Assembly (NCBI GenBank): GCA_001798855.1 | Contig: MGQQ01000034.1 | Location: 1-35,244 of the forward strand | Direction: 5' to 3' | Origin: Deltaproteobacteria bacterium RBG_16_49_23 | GTDB lineage: Bacteria > Desulfobacterota > BSN033 > UBA1163 | DNA length: 35,244 bases | In this document: positions 24,285 to 33,003 of the stretch, in pieces | How the letters are laid out: each line of letters opens with the position of its first letter | Position numbering within the stretch: position 1 is the first letter of the stretch | The notes under the pieces: generated by a model | Told to the model about the DNA's origin: nothing | The model's input: the letters and a program-made list of their open reading frames with translations, nothing else | Databases searched by the model: none | Program-made: the position numbers and the translations under genes

Positions 24285-25166
24285 ATGAAAAAGATTTTCC
24301 TCTTTTTTATTTTATGGTTAGCCTGCTTGCCTTTTGCTGCTTTCGGCCTTGAGGTCCCGAAGCTCGAGGGCTATGTCAACGATTATGCAGGGATGATCAG
24401 TCCTTCCGTAAGGTCAAAGATTGAGAAAGATCTGCGAGCCTTTGAAGAATCGGATTCCACCCAGATCGTTATTTTGACAGTCCCGTCTCTCGAAGGAGAA
24501 AATATCGAGGAATTTGGCATCAAAGTGGCGGAGGCATGGAAAGTTGGGCATCAGGGGAAGGACAACGGGGTTCTCTTCATCGTCTCAAAGCAGGAAAGAA
24601 AGGTCAGGATCGAGGTCGGGCGCGGCCTTGAGGGGAAATTAACGGATCTCATGGCCGGAAGGATAATCGATCAGGCCATCAAGCCGAGATTCAAGCAGGG
24701 GGATTTTGACGGAGGTTTCATAACGGGCGTCTCCGCGTTGATCGCTGGAGCGCGGGGCGAGTTCAAAGCCGAAAAGAGCCCCATTCAACGGAAGCAGAAG
24801 GGGTTTCCTCCTATCCTGACCCTCCTTATTTTTTTGGGTGTTTTCACGCTTATCTTAGGCAGCATATCCCGCATCCTTGGCGGAATCACTGCGGCCATTG
24901 GGCTCCCTGCCTTTGTTTATCTTGCCATCCTTCCTGTAGGGATCCTTGCCATCTTTCTTTTGGCTTTGGTTGGATTGGGTGCGGGTCTCTTCCTGCCCAG
25001 CCTCTTTTTGTCAGGAGTTTCTCAAAGGGGCGGCCACAGGGATCGTGGCAGCGGGTTCTTCTTCGGGCCAGGGACCGGCAGCTCTATAGGAGGGGGCGGC
25101 TTTAATGGCGGGTTCAGCGGAGGCGGCGGTTCCTTTGGGGGCGGCGGGGCCTCAGGAGATTGGTGA
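24285..25166 (+). CDS. TPM domain protein (YgcG-like), membrane anchored
   Basis: This 293-residue protein has a signal peptide (cleavage near AFG). A TPM domain follows (VNDYAGMIS ... VRIEVGRGLEGKLTDLMAGRII), then two or more hydrophobic helices from about residue 175. A Gly/Ser/Phe-rich tail (GGGGFNGGFSGGGG pattern) ends the protein, as is usual for this family. The TPM domain has been linked to photosystem repair and acid phosphatase activity in plants; the bacterial role is not established. It forms an operon with lemA and a second TPM gene, and its stop overlaps the next ATG. Confidence 0.9.
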   Translation: MKKIFLFFILWLACLPFAAFGLEVPKLEGYVNDYAGMISPSVRSKIEKDLRAFEESDSTQIVILTVPSLEGENIEEFGIKVAEAWKVGHQGKDNGVLFIVSKQERKVRIEVGRGLEGKLTDLMAGRIIDQAIKPRFKQGDFDGGFITGVSALIAGARGEFKAEKSPIQRKQKGFPPILTLLIFLGVFTLILGSISRILGGITAAIGLPAFVYLAILPVGILAIFLLALVGLGAGLFLPSLFLSGVSQRGGHRDRGSGFFFGPGTGSSIGGGGFNGGFSGGGGSFGGGGASGDW

Positions 25167-25810
25167 TGGGAGCGCATTCAAAAGCAGACAGATTCTTCAC
25201 TGCGGAAGAAAAGGAGAGACTGCAGGCGACAACCCATGAGGTTGAATCCCGGACGATTGGCGAAATTGTTGTCATGGTGATTGACCGGAGCAGTCCCTAC
25301 ATTGAGGCAGAGATCCTCGGTGGAATCCTTCTTGGGAGCCTGTTGTCACTGATCTTGACCCTCCTTTTTTTCCACGCTTCTGTCTGGTCTTATATCCCTT
25401 TGAGCTTTTTCTTCTTTTTCCCTTGCCGGTCCCTCTTAGAAAGAATGGATGGATTGAAAAAGCTTTTTGTTGGGAGGAAAAGAAAAGAGGAGGCGGTCAG
25501 GCTGAGGGCTGAAAGGGCATTCTTTGAGAAAGGGCTCTACAAGACAAAGAAGAATACAGGGGTTCTCTTTTTTCTCTCCCTTCTCGAGAGGAAGGTCTGG
25601 GTTCTTGCGGATAAAGGCATTTATGAGAAGATGAACCAAGAGACCTTGAACCAATATGCCCTTGGGGTTTCAAAAGGAATCAGAGAGGGGCGAGCTTGCG
25701 ATGCCCTATGTCAGGCCATCCAGGAAATTGGGGTGTTACTTTCCAACCATTTTCCCATCACTCCCGATGACACTGACGAGCTTTCCAATGCCGTGATGAC
25801 AGAAAAATGA
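25166..25810 (+). CDS. second TPM domain membrane protein
   Basis: The 214-residue protein lacks a signal peptide. A TPM-like first half (FFTAEEKERLQATTHEVESRTIGEIVVMV) is interrupted by two hydrophobic helices near residues 50-90. The TPM-like pattern then resumes (RAERAFFEKGLYKTKKNTGVLFFLSLLERKVWVLADKGI). This matches the second TPM gene commonly found after lemA and ygcG-like genes. ATG 25166-25168 overlaps the TGA of the previous gene by one base, with AGGAGAT upstream. It is probably an inner-membrane partner of the other two proteins. Confidence 0.88.
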   Translation: MGAHSKADRFFTAEEKERLQATTHEVESRTIGEIVVMVIDRSSPYIEAEILGGILLGSLLSLILTLLFFHASVWSYIPLSFFFFFPCRSLLERMDGLKKLFVGRKRKEEAVRLRAERAFFEKGLYKTKKNTGVLFFLSLLERKVWVLADKGIYEKMNQETLNQYALGVSKGIREGRACDALCQAIQEIGVLLSNHFPITPDDTDELSNAVMTEK

Positions 25811-25838
25811 TCATCCATCGTAAAGGAGGGCTTATCTC

Positions 25839-26231
25839 ATGGATGATGAATTAAGAAAAAAAACTCAAGAGACAGCCAATCAACTGTTTGGCAAAGGGAT
25901 CAAGATGGATCCCCCCTATCTGATGTGGAAGGAATTTGACAGAGATCTTGCAAACGATTTTTCCCTGTTCATCACCGGCAGGCTCTATTCCAGAAAGGTA
26001 TTGACTCTGCCCGAAAGACAGATGGTTGCATGCGCCATGCTGGCGGCGCTTCGAGCCACGGACGAATTGAAACTCCATGTCAATGCAGCTTTGAATGTCG
26101 GCTGTGACCCGAAAAAAATCACGGAGATCTTTTTCCAACTGGCTCCCTATGCGGGGATGCCCGCCGTGAATGAGGCCCTTCAGGTTTACCGGGATGTCCT
26201 GAAAGAAAGAGGGGAATGGCCCATCAAATAA
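25839..26231 (+). CDS. carboxymuconolactone decarboxylase family protein
   Basis: The 130-residue protein is of the carboxymuconolactone decarboxylase (CMD) fold. It shows the pattern LPERQMVACAMLAALRATDELKLHVNAALNVG followed by ITEIFFQLAPYAGMPAVNEAL. It lacks the CxxC of AhpD peroxidases, so it is PcaC-like rather than redox-active. In the family the reaction is decarboxylation of a lactone in aromatic catabolism, but many small members have unknown roles. AAAGGAGGG lies before the ATG, 28 bases after the TPM gene, so it may share the transcript. Confidence 0.88.
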   Translation: MDDELRKKTQETANQLFGKGIKMDPPYLMWKEFDRDLANDFSLFITGRLYSRKVLTLPERQMVACAMLAALRATDELKLHVNAALNVGCDPKKITEIFFQLAPYAGMPAVNEALQVYRDVLKERGEWPIK

Positions 26232-26466
26232 AAGATCTTCAGAAGGCATCCTTTCATACGTTTTGCCTGCCTGGCGAATGATTAAATCGTATGTTATTTA
26301 TTAACCAAACTTATTTCAACTCCTACCGGCCGTTTCTCCGAAGGCAGTGATCTCTTCAGTCTCCCAAAGATCCTTCCTGAGATTCGTGTGAGGTTTTTAA
26401 TGGGCAAATCTGCGCCCCTAAAAATTTGAGTGGGAGATTTTGTTATGGTGAAAAGAGAGGGATGCC
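26232..26466. other. intergenic stretch before the GTPase gene
   Basis: AT-rich and without an ORF. It separates the CMD gene from the YchF-like gene. I see no terminator or promoter clear enough to call. Confidence 0.4.
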
Positions 26467-27534
26467 ATGAAACTCGGTCTTGTTGGTTTTACTCAGGTCG
26501 GCAAACGCACACTTTTTCGGCTGTTGACCGGGAAAGAGCCAAATTCAGAAGGTAAAAAGGGGAATGGTTTGGGGTTGGCAAAGGTGCGAGATGCACGCTT
26601 CGACCGGCTTGTTGAGATTTACGCTCCCCGTCAGGAAACCCCTGCCCAAATTGAATTCGTGCTATTTCCAGACTTAGACGGACAGGCTTCCCGAAATGAT
26701 CAGATCCTGCGGGGCCTGGAGCAGGTCGATGTGATCTGTCACCTCGTTCGAACCTTTCAAGACGATTCGGTTTTTCATATCCATGGAACGATTGATCCTC
26801 GCCGTGACATCCTGCTCTTGAACGAAGAGCTGCAATTAAACGACCTCCTTTTTATCGAAAAGCGTCTTGAGAGGCTTGAGAAGGAACAGAACAAAAAGAA
26901 AGACGCTCAAAAGATGGTTCAGGAAGCGGACCTTCTTTCTCGCATGAAACATCATCTTGAAACCGGTCGTTTCCTAAAGAATTTCTTTTTGACAGAGGCT
27001 GAAGAGAAACAGATCGCCGGCTACCCATTGCTGACCCGCAAAGCGATGATTATCATTCTCAACATCGGGGAGGAGGGAGCGGAGGCGGATGTCCTGTTGG
27101 GTCGATTAAAGAAGGATTTTGATCATCAAGACTTTCAATGGATTGTTGTTTCTGCCAAGATTGAACAGGAACTTTCCCGGCTGGATGCGTCAGATCGCCA
27201 ATCCTTTCTTGAGGAGCTTCAGCTCGATCAGCCTGCGCTGGATAGGTTGACCATGCTTTGCTACAAAACCCTTGGCTTAATCTCATTCTTCACAGTTGGA
27301 CCGGACGAGGTACGGGCCTGGACCAACCGGCAGGGCTCCCTTGCCCCCCAAGCCGCGGGAGTCATTCATTCTGATTTTGAGCGCGGGTTCATCCGGGCAG
27401 AGGTGATGAAATATCAAGACCTCGTTAAAATGGGAAGCGAACAGAAGGTCAGAGAAGGCGGAAAATATTTGCAGAAGGGCAGGGACTATGTTGTTGAAGA
27501 CGGCGACATCATCAATTTTCTCTTTAATGTCTGA
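26467..27534 (+). CDS. divergent YchF/Obg-type P-loop GTPase (DUF933)
   Basis: The 355-residue protein has the YchF layout: an N-terminal P-loop domain, a coiled coil (about 130-165), and a C-terminal DUF933/TGS domain (FFTVGPDEVRAWTNRQGSLAPQAAG ... EGGKYLQKGRDYVVEDGDIINFLF). The P-loop is GFTQVGKRT, so the canonical Ser after the Lys is Arg14. The switch II motif is DLDG rather than DIAG. The protein is therefore a divergent paralogue that may bind nucleotide without normal hydrolysis. YchF proteins bind ribosomes and prefer ATP. It stands alone, with GAGAGGG before the ATG. Confidence 0.88.
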   Translation: MKLGLVGFTQVGKRTLFRLLTGKEPNSEGKKGNGLGLAKVRDARFDRLVEIYAPRQETPAQIEFVLFPDLDGQASRNDQILRGLEQVDVICHLVRTFQDDSVFHIHGTIDPRRDILLLNEELQLNDLLFIEKRLERLEKEQNKKKDAQKMVQEADLLSRMKHHLETGRFLKNFFLTEAEEKQIAGYPLLTRKAMIIILNIGEEGAEADVLLGRLKKDFDHQDFQWIVVSAKIEQELSRLDASDRQSFLEELQLDQPALDRLTMLCYKTLGLISFFTVGPDEVRAWTNRQGSLAPQAAGVIHSDFERGFIRAEVMKYQDLVKMGSEQKVREGGKYLQKGRDYVVEDGDIINFLFNV

Positions 27535-27573
27535 CACCCCACCGCTCACCTAACCTCGGACTTCGTTCAATAC

Positions 27574-29124
27574 TTAATACGATTGCCTGACCCTGCCCCT
27601 GAAGGGGCATTGAGACGATCCATCTGTCCCATCGACAAGAGGCTGTTCCAGGTTAGGGGCAGGCCAGAACTTTTCGGAACATATCAAGCGGGTGCACCGA
27701 TGGAATCCCAGGTTCATGGGTAGGTAGAAGAAAGGTCTCACCCTGGGCTTGGTTATAATCCTGTGCCATATTCCCTGCCATGAATAGACGCGACTCCATA
27801 CGGATCGCATACCCGAATGGAGTTGCCTTGGAGTCATGTTCTTCGGGATAAAGGTGACTGTGCCTTCGTCGTAATCACGCCAATTGTGACTGAGCATACG
27901 GTTCTGGGTGTTCATTTGTTTGAAAAGCATTGTGTCAGGCTTGGGAGTGAGAATCAATGTAAAGGCTGTTTCCAGGCGGTTTTCCATGGCAAAGTCAACG
28001 ATCTGGTCAAAGACCTTTGGGGTGTCTTCGTCAAAACCTACCATAAAGGTGCCCATGACTCCAATTTCGCGTTCATGAAGACGCTTGATACATTCAGCAT
28101 ATTCAGCAGTTTTATTTGGAAACTTATGCATCGTATCGATATTCCCCTGGGAAAGCGATTCAAAACCGATATTTACACCTAAGCAGCCTGAATCGGCTAA
28201 AAGATCGACCAATTTATCATCTCGCATTAGATTGAAACTTGTATGGCCGAACCACCTGAGGTCGCATTCCTTGAAGACCTTCAATACAGCACGGGCATGA
28301 CTCGGTTCTGAGACAAAATTGGAGTCCATCACGTAAAGAAGCCGCCTTTCCACAAAATAGGGGATGTCAGGGTGCCAGTGTCGAGCTAACCACTTTTTCC
28401 ATCGTGTCTGTGGCGGTCTGGGTCCGAATAAAGCCATCAATTCCTGTCTGATGGCCTCAGGCGGGCGCACCCGAAATCTTGACCCAAAAAAATTCTGCAC
28501 CCCGCAAAAAACGCAACCCACGGAACAGCCGCGTGTGGTCTCGATGATTTGACCCGGATAGTAGAATCTTTTATTGAACAGGTCGCGCCTCATAGGAGGA
28601 AGCTCGGCAAGGTTCACCTCCGGGCCGAAATACTTTTTCTTAAGCGATCCTTTGACAAAGTCGTCGAGAATCTCCCTCCACACCGTTTCGGCCTCACCCA
28701 CAATGACAGAATCGGCATGCATTAATGCTTCATCAGAAAGTGCGGTCACATGCATACCCCCTAATATGACTTTCGTCCCATCCGAGCGCAGACGGTCAGA
28801 AATTAAGTAGGCGTTCGGCATGTGATGGGTCTGACCAACGATGAGCGCCAGGTCCCCTCTTTTCCCATTTGGAACGGGTTCGTTGGCTTCGTCGACAAGC
28901 CGAATATGAAATTGATCAGGGGTAAGGGCAGAAATCATTCCGAGACCAATCGCCGGATATCCTAAAAGCGGCAATCTTATTCCAAAAGCCTTGTTGCGGA
29001 CTTTTGAACCTGTAGCAGCCGCTATCAGCAGGATGGTGGGCCTTCTTGAGCCTTCACCTCTGAGTGAATTATCTGGGTCACCCGGGTTCAATCTTCTTTG
29101 GACATTATTGGAGATCGTTATCAT
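27574..29124 (-). CDS. B12-binding domain radical SAM protein
   Basis: The 516-residue protein has an N-terminal cobalamin-binding-like Rossmann domain (about residues 30-160) without the usual DxHxxG. A radical SAM domain follows, with cluster cysteines Cys200, Cys204 and Cys207 (RGCSVGCVFCG). The C-terminal extension is Trp/Arg-rich. Such enzymes use SAM and cobalamin for methylations or rearrangements; the substrate cannot be assigned. The last codons run into a TGCCCCTGAAGGGGCA palindrome, so the extreme C-terminus may be repeat-derived. The ATG at 29124 has only AGGA at a long spacing; a later start is possible. Confidence 0.9.
   Translation of the reverse strand: MITISNNVQRRLNPGDPDNSLRGEGSRRPTILLIAAATGSKVRNKAFGIRLPLLGYPAIGLGMISALTPDQFHIRLVDEANEPVPNGKRGDLALIVGQTHHMPNAYLISDRLRSDGTKVILGGMHVTALSDEALMHADSVIVGEAETVWREILDDFVKGSLKKKYFGPEVNLAELPPMRRDLFNKRFYYPGQIIETTRGCSVGCVFCGVQNFFGSRFRVRPPEAIRQELMALFGPRPPQTRWKKWLARHWHPDIPYFVERRLLYVMDSNFVSEPSHARAVLKVFKECDLRWFGHTSFNLMRDDKLVDLLADSGCLGVNIGFESLSQGNIDTMHKFPNKTAEYAECIKRLHEREIGVMGTFMVGFDEDTPKVFDQIVDFAMENRLETAFTLILTPKPDTMLFKQMNTQNRMLSHNWRDYDEGTVTFIPKNMTPRQLHSGMRSVWSRVYSWQGIWHRIITKPRVRPFFYLPMNLGFHRCTRLICSEKFWPAPNLEQPLVDGTDGSSQCPFRGRVRQSY
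27594..27609. repeat. small palindrome within the radical SAM 3' end
   Basis: TGCCCCT and AGGGGCA form perfect 7-base arms in the last codons of the radical SAM gene. It could act as a hairpin near the convergent gene ends. Confidence 0.5.
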
Positions 29125-29495
29125 TTTGGTCGCTTCCTAAATGAGCTTTGAGGTCATCTTCAAAGAAGTAATTCTATATGGTGGGTTTGAGTATAGATTG
29201 TCAAGAACAAGCCCTAATTTAAATCCCTCAAGGACAGGAAAATTTATTGGCATAACAATTTGCCCAACTCTCTTTTTTAAACCTTCCGGCAGTGAAGTAA
29301 TTCAGGGATTAGGCTTGACTAATTCACATTTGAAAAAAACTCAACACCCTAATTCACCGGATTCATAGGGTTATCCATTTAAAGGCACTGTCAAGAGAAA
29401 ATACTTCCCCATTCGAATGTAAAAATGTCAAGTCTGACCTTACGCTGCTGCGCTCTCTTGCCAGAGGGTGGGTTTTCTTTTATACTCATGGCGTT
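29125..29495. other. intergenic stretch between radical SAM and prenyltransferase genes
   Basis: This 371-base divergent gap contains no credible ORF. It is AT-rich in its first part. Around 29390-29450 it contains TGTCAAG twice, at 29389 and 29427, the second inside ATGTCAAGTCTGACC. That recalls repetitive extragenic sequences of this type of genome, but no second copy is present in the window. Confidence 0.4.
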
Positions 29496-30413
29496 ATGAA
29501 AGAAGAAGGGAAAAGATTGAAACAGAGAATGAAGGACTATTTCATCGCTACCCGTCCCTGGTCCTTCACCATGTCCCTGATTTCGGTTTCAATAGGAACG
29601 CTCATTGCGACAGAAGATGCTCCTATCCTTTTGGGGTGGTATGTCCTCGTATGTATCGGGATCGTTTGTTTCCATGCGACTGCAAACGTATATAACGATT
29701 ATTTTGACACACGTTACCAGGTGGACCAGCCTGATGCCCCAACAGCCCGCTACCGTCCTCAACCGATTCTTGCAGGTATGTTCACCCCTGCCCAGCTTTT
29801 AACCGAAGCGGTTGTTCTCAATGGGATAACGATTCTGATCGGGTTGATCCTGTCCTTCGGGCGCTCGATGCTTGTGTTCTGGATCGGGTTGGTCGGTTTT
29901 TTGGCCTGCGTATTTTATACGGCGGGCCCGGTCAAATTCAAATATAAAGCCTGGGGAGAATTTTTTGTTTTCCTCATGTGGGGTCCTTTGATGTTCGAAG
30001 GAGCCTTCGCCGTTCAGCGGCAAGCTCTTTCCCTGAAGGCATTCTACATTTCCATCCCCTTCGGAATTCTCGTTGGAATGGTTCTCCTGGCGAATAACAT
30101 CCGCGACATCGCTTATGATTCCCGCCAGGGGATCAAAACGATCGGAATCCTGCTCGGGAGCCGGCGGTCCATCTTCCTCTATGCCGGTCTCATCCTGGCT
30201 GCTTATCTTTATGTGATCGGGATGGTTTTGGCCGGGATTTTGAGCCCCTGGGGTCTGCTGGTCCTCCTCTCTCTCCCCAAAGCGATTTCCCTTTTGAAAA
30301 GTTTCATGAAAAAAATCCCGGAGGCAGCCGATGCCGTCACTGCCCAACTGAATACCATTTTCGGCCTCCTTCTTATCGTTTCCCTCCTCCTGAACAGAAT
30401 GGTACCTTTATGA
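29496..30413 (+). CDS. UbiA-type prenyltransferase (MenA-like)
   Basis: The 305-residue integral membrane protein is a UbiA superfamily prenyltransferase. The first Mg/diphosphate motif is NVYNDYFD (64-71) and the second is NNIRDIAYDSRQGIKT. About eight to nine helices are apparent. The overall pattern (TRPWSFTMS at the start, then NIRD.. ..GIKT) suits 1,4-dihydroxy-2-naphthoate prenyltransferase (menaquinone) or a relative. The start at 29496 has no strong ribosome-binding site, and an ATG at 29529 is possible. The stop overlaps the CPBP protease ATG by 4 bases. Confidence 0.88.
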   Translation: MKEEGKRLKQRMKDYFIATRPWSFTMSLISVSIGTLIATEDAPILLGWYVLVCIGIVCFHATANVYNDYFDTRYQVDQPDAPTARYRPQPILAGMFTPAQLLTEAVVLNGITILIGLILSFGRSMLVFWIGLVGFLACVFYTAGPVKFKYKAWGEFFVFLMWGPLMFEGAFAVQRQALSLKAFYISIPFGILVGMVLLANNIRDIAYDSRQGIKTIGILLGSRRSIFLYAGLILAAYLYVIGMVLAGILSPWGLLVLLSLPKAISLLKSFMKKIPEAADAVTAQLNTIFGLLLIVSLLLNRMVPL

Positions 30414-31000
30414 TTTGGGGAGCCTTTATTTTAGCGTCCGTCTGCTGGGCGATCACCTTTGGATGGACAGGGGGAAATTTCTGGGTAAAGATCGGCCTGT
30501 CTGTGATAACGGTCTCTCTCTATTCTCTATTCTGGCAGAGGCCAAAAATTTCTTTCCATCTCCGCTCCTTCGTGATCGGGTTTCTCTCGGCAGCCCTTCT
30601 CTACTTTATCTTTTTTCTGGGAGATAAACTTGCTCCTCATCTTCTGCCCGGTGCGAAAGCCCAGGTCGGAGGGATTTATGCCCTGGGTGTGGGGACCAAT
30701 AAGGTCCTTATCTTTCTGCTTCTCTTCTTCATTACCGGACCGGGGGAGGAGATCTTCTGGCGAGGGTTTCTGCAAGAACGTCTCATGACAAGGTGGGGAA
30801 ATATTGCCGGGTATCTGATCACCACCGCTGTTTATGCGGGAGTTCATGTCTTCTCCGGGAATCTTTTGCTCATCCTGGCTGCCTTGGTGGCCGGCGCCTT
30901 TTGGGGTCTTCTCTATTTCTGGAAAAGAAATCTGCTGATCCAGATCACCTCTCATTCCTTCTGGAGCGCCGTGATCTTTGCCGTGGCGCCGATTCAATAA
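30410..31000 (+). CDS. CPBP family intramembrane metalloprotease
   Basis: The 196-residue membrane protein carries the CPBP (Abi) signature. GEEIFWRG supplies Glu113, Glu114 and Arg118, His146 lies in AGVHVFSGN, and a later His lies in TSHSFW. These match the active-site motifs of Rce1-type proteases. About six helices are predicted. Related proteins cleave prenylated or membrane peptides or give bacteriocin immunity. Overlap with the prenyltransferase gene shows coupled translation. The physiological target is unknown. Confidence 0.9.
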   Translation: MIWGAFILASVCWAITFGWTGGNFWVKIGLSVITVSLYSLFWQRPKISFHLRSFVIGFLSAALLYFIFFLGDKLAPHLLPGAKAQVGGIYALGVGTNKVLIFLLLFFITGPGEEIFWRGFLQERLMTRWGNIAGYLITTAVYAGVHVFSGNLLLILAALVAGAFWGLLYFWKRNLLIQITSHSFWSAVIFAVAPIQ

Positions 31001-31021
31001 GACTTCCTTGTATCAATTTAT

Positions 31022-31173
31022 CGGTTTGAAATAAACTTTTTAAAAATCCCTCCTTACCTCCCTTTGCCCTCCGGGTCGGAGACCACTCTGGGTCGGAGAC
31101 CAAAGGGAGGTAAAACATTTTCCCCTTTTGACAAAGGGGGAGTAAGGGGGATTAGACAGCCTTTTTCAAAGAG
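31022..31173. mobile_element. composite repeat element, copy B
   Basis: Borders CGGTTTGAAATAAAC and CTTTTTCAAAGAG match copy A. A hairpin with perfect 13-base arms TTACCTCCCTTTG (31054-31066) and CAAAGGGAGGTAA (31101-31113) has a 34-base loop. The loop contains GGGTCGGAGACCA twice, 17 bases apart. A second hairpin (CCCCTTTTGACAAAGGGG) lies at 31122-31139. Confidence 0.65.
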
Positions 31174-31226
31174 CTAACATGTTACATTTCCTCCAAATTC
31201 GTTCCTGCCTGGCCAACCGAATAAGG

Positions 31227-31235
31227 TGTTATAAT
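31227..31235 (+). promoter_or_regulatory. extended -10 promoter for the epimerase gene
   Basis: TGTTATAAT is an extended -10 (TG, one base, perfect TATAAT at 31230-31235). No good -35 is seen. It lies about 54 bases before the ATG at 31289. Confidence 0.45.
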
Positions 31236-31288
31236 GGAATGGAAGATATTCCAATGAGGGCACGGTTTGAAGAAAGGGAAGGAAATTG

Positions 31289-32197
31289 ATGAAAATTCTG
31301 ATTACAGGAGGGACAGGCTTCGTAGGAACCGAACTCACGTCCCGTTTAACCAGGGAAGGACATGAAATAACGATCTTGACCCGCTCCTTGAAAGGCGCAA
31401 AAGGGTCCTCGCCAGGAATTTCCTACTTAGAAGGGGATCCGACCAAGAAGGGGCCCTGGCAGGAAGCAATTAAAGATCATGATGCTGTGATCAATCTCGC
31501 TGGCGCTTCCATCTTCAGCAAATGGACAGAGGAACATAAAAAAGCGATTCGGGAGAGCCGGGTCAATACCACCCGACATATTGTTGAAGGAATACCGTCT
31601 CGTCCTGAGAGACCATTCACTCTCTTCAGCGCCTCTGCCGTTGGCTATTATGGTTTTTGTGGAGACGTGGAACTCGTTGAGGACTCTCCTCCAGGAAATG
31701 ACTTTTTAGCCCGTATTGCTAAGGAGTGGGAAGGAGAGGCTTTGAAAGCTAAAGACAAAGGGGCTCGAGTCGTCATCACTCGGTTTGGCATTGTCATGGG
31801 TGAAAAGGGAGGGGCTCTCAGCCGGATCATCCCCCTTTTTAAAAAATATATCGGAGGGCCGATCGGGAGCGGAAAACAATGGTTCTCCTGGGTTCACATT
31901 AAGGACCTAGCGGAAGCCTTTGCATTCCTTTTGAAGCATCAGGAGCTTTCAGGTCCTGTCAATGTCTGCTCACCCAATCCGGTAAGGAATAAAGATCTTG
32001 CAAAGGGGCTTGGAAAAGCGCTCCACAGACCTTCTTTCTTTCCAGCGCCAGGGTTCATGGTGAAGTGGGCTCTGGGGGAGTTCGGTTCGGTCATCCTCGA
32101 AGGACAAAGGGTGATTCCGCGACGACTACTGGAGAGTGATTTTGTCTTTCAATACCCGGATATTGATAAAACCCTGCAAAGCATCGTGGGCCGATAA
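31289..32197 (+). CDS. TIGR01777 family NAD(P)-binding epimerase-like protein
   Basis: The 302-residue extended short-chain dehydrogenase-like protein has the nucleotide loop GGTGFVG (7-13). YYGFCGD follows the SASAVG strand, and family-specific stretches include GAKGSSPGISYLEGDP and FSWVHIKDLAEA. This matches the TIGR01777 (YfcH-like) group. The catalytic role is unproven; in some members it is linked to cell division inhibition or sugar-nucleotide chemistry. The ATG at 31289 is preferred over the TTG just upstream because GGAAGG lies 7 bases before it. Confidence 0.9.
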   Translation: MKILITGGTGFVGTELTSRLTREGHEITILTRSLKGAKGSSPGISYLEGDPTKKGPWQEAIKDHDAVINLAGASIFSKWTEEHKKAIRESRVNTTRHIVEGIPSRPERPFTLFSASAVGYYGFCGDVELVEDSPPGNDFLARIAKEWEGEALKAKDKGARVVITRFGIVMGEKGGALSRIIPLFKKYIGGPIGSGKQWFSWVHIKDLAEAFAFLLKHQELSGPVNVCSPNPVRNKDLAKGLGKALHRPSFFPAPGFMVKWALGEFGSVILEGQRVIPRRLLESDFVFQYPDIDKTLQSIVGR

Positions 32198-32370
32198 AGA
32201 ATCACATATAATTCGTAATTAAAGCTGGATTTAGGTAGTTCTGTTCTTTAAGGTAAGACTGGTCGTATGTTCGGACATTAAACCAATCCGTCTGATCATC
32301 CAGGTTGATTTAGGAAGATATTCTTCGGTTACACCTGACAGGGGAACCCAACCTGAAAAATCCGGGATTC

Positions 32371-32820
32371 TTAGAGTTTTGGAAATAAAATCGAGAGGGA
32401 CTCTCCCTCTTTTTTGCGGTCGAACTGGAAAGTTAGCTCAAGCCGATCGTTTCTCAGGCCAAAGGATACAGGTTCCCTCCCTTGATCTTCATCAATATGG
32501 GTGATGGCCCGGGCAATGGAGATAATCCGGTCAGCCAACTGGGTAGTGGGTGGAGGAAGCTGATATTGACCTCTTGAATCTACCGTAAACAATACCTTCC
32601 CATCTATTGATCGCTGGAGGGAAATCTTTTTTGCTTTCTCACTTGCTCCATAGAAGATTCCAAGGCCAAGAAACTTAAGGGCTAATTCATCCATATCCCT
32701 GCCGGGGTCACCCGAGATCCCCTTGCTCGCCTTTTCCAGTTCCTTTTTGGGATCGGTCTCTAAATAACAGTCGCAGAACTCCTGAAGCCTCTGATGGTAA
32801 TTACGTTCATTTTTGATCAT
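32371..32820 (-). CDS. hypothetical protein, 149 aa
   Basis: This soluble, charged protein is not recognised. The N-terminal half is helical (YHQRLQEFCDCYLETDP ... DELALKFLGLGIFYGASEKAKKI). The C-terminal half alternates strands (KVLFTVDSRGQYQLPPP, then RLELTFQFDRKK). GGGGAGG lies 5 bases before the ATG at 32820, a strong site, so it is likely real. No signal peptide or membrane segment is seen. It is convergent with the epimerase gene and divergent from the NnrS-like gene. Confidence 0.75.
   Translation of the reverse strand: MIKNERNYHQRLQEFCDCYLETDPKKELEKASKGISGDPGRDMDELALKFLGLGIFYGASEKAKKISLQRSIDGKVLFTVDSRGQYQLPPPTTQLADRIISIARAITHIDEDQGREPVSFGLRNDRLELTFQFDRKKEGESLSILFPKL
32394..32416 (+). 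terminator. candidate terminator downstream of the epimerase gene
   Basis: AGAGGGA (32394-32400 region) pairs with TCCCTCT around a 3-base loop, followed by six T. It lies inside the 3' end of the convergent 149-aa gene. Confidence 0.4.
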
Positions 32821-32948
32821 TTAAGCCTCCCCTTTCCTCTTGGTGATTTTAATGTAATTATACCTGTTTGTAAATTCAAGATTTTTCTCCAGAAAACCCA
32901 GACAAGGAAGAGGGAAGGTTGAAGATAAATTGATCTAAGTCAATGATG

Positions 32949-32976
32949 TTGTCGAATTGGATATTTATAGTATAAT
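32949..32976 (+). promoter_or_regulatory. sigma-70-type promoter for the NnrS-like gene
   Basis: TTGTCG (32949-32954), a 16-base spacer and a perfect TATAAT (32971-32976). The ATG is 28 bases downstream. Confidence 0.55.
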
Positions 32977-33003
32977 TGAAACCAGAAAGAGCAGGTGGAG
33001 ACA

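Noticed and set aside
27574..29124. Assignment of the radical SAM protein to a hopanoid or chlorophyll pathway
   Set aside because: No diagnostic residues or neighbouring pathway genes; only the B12/radical SAM class is supportable.
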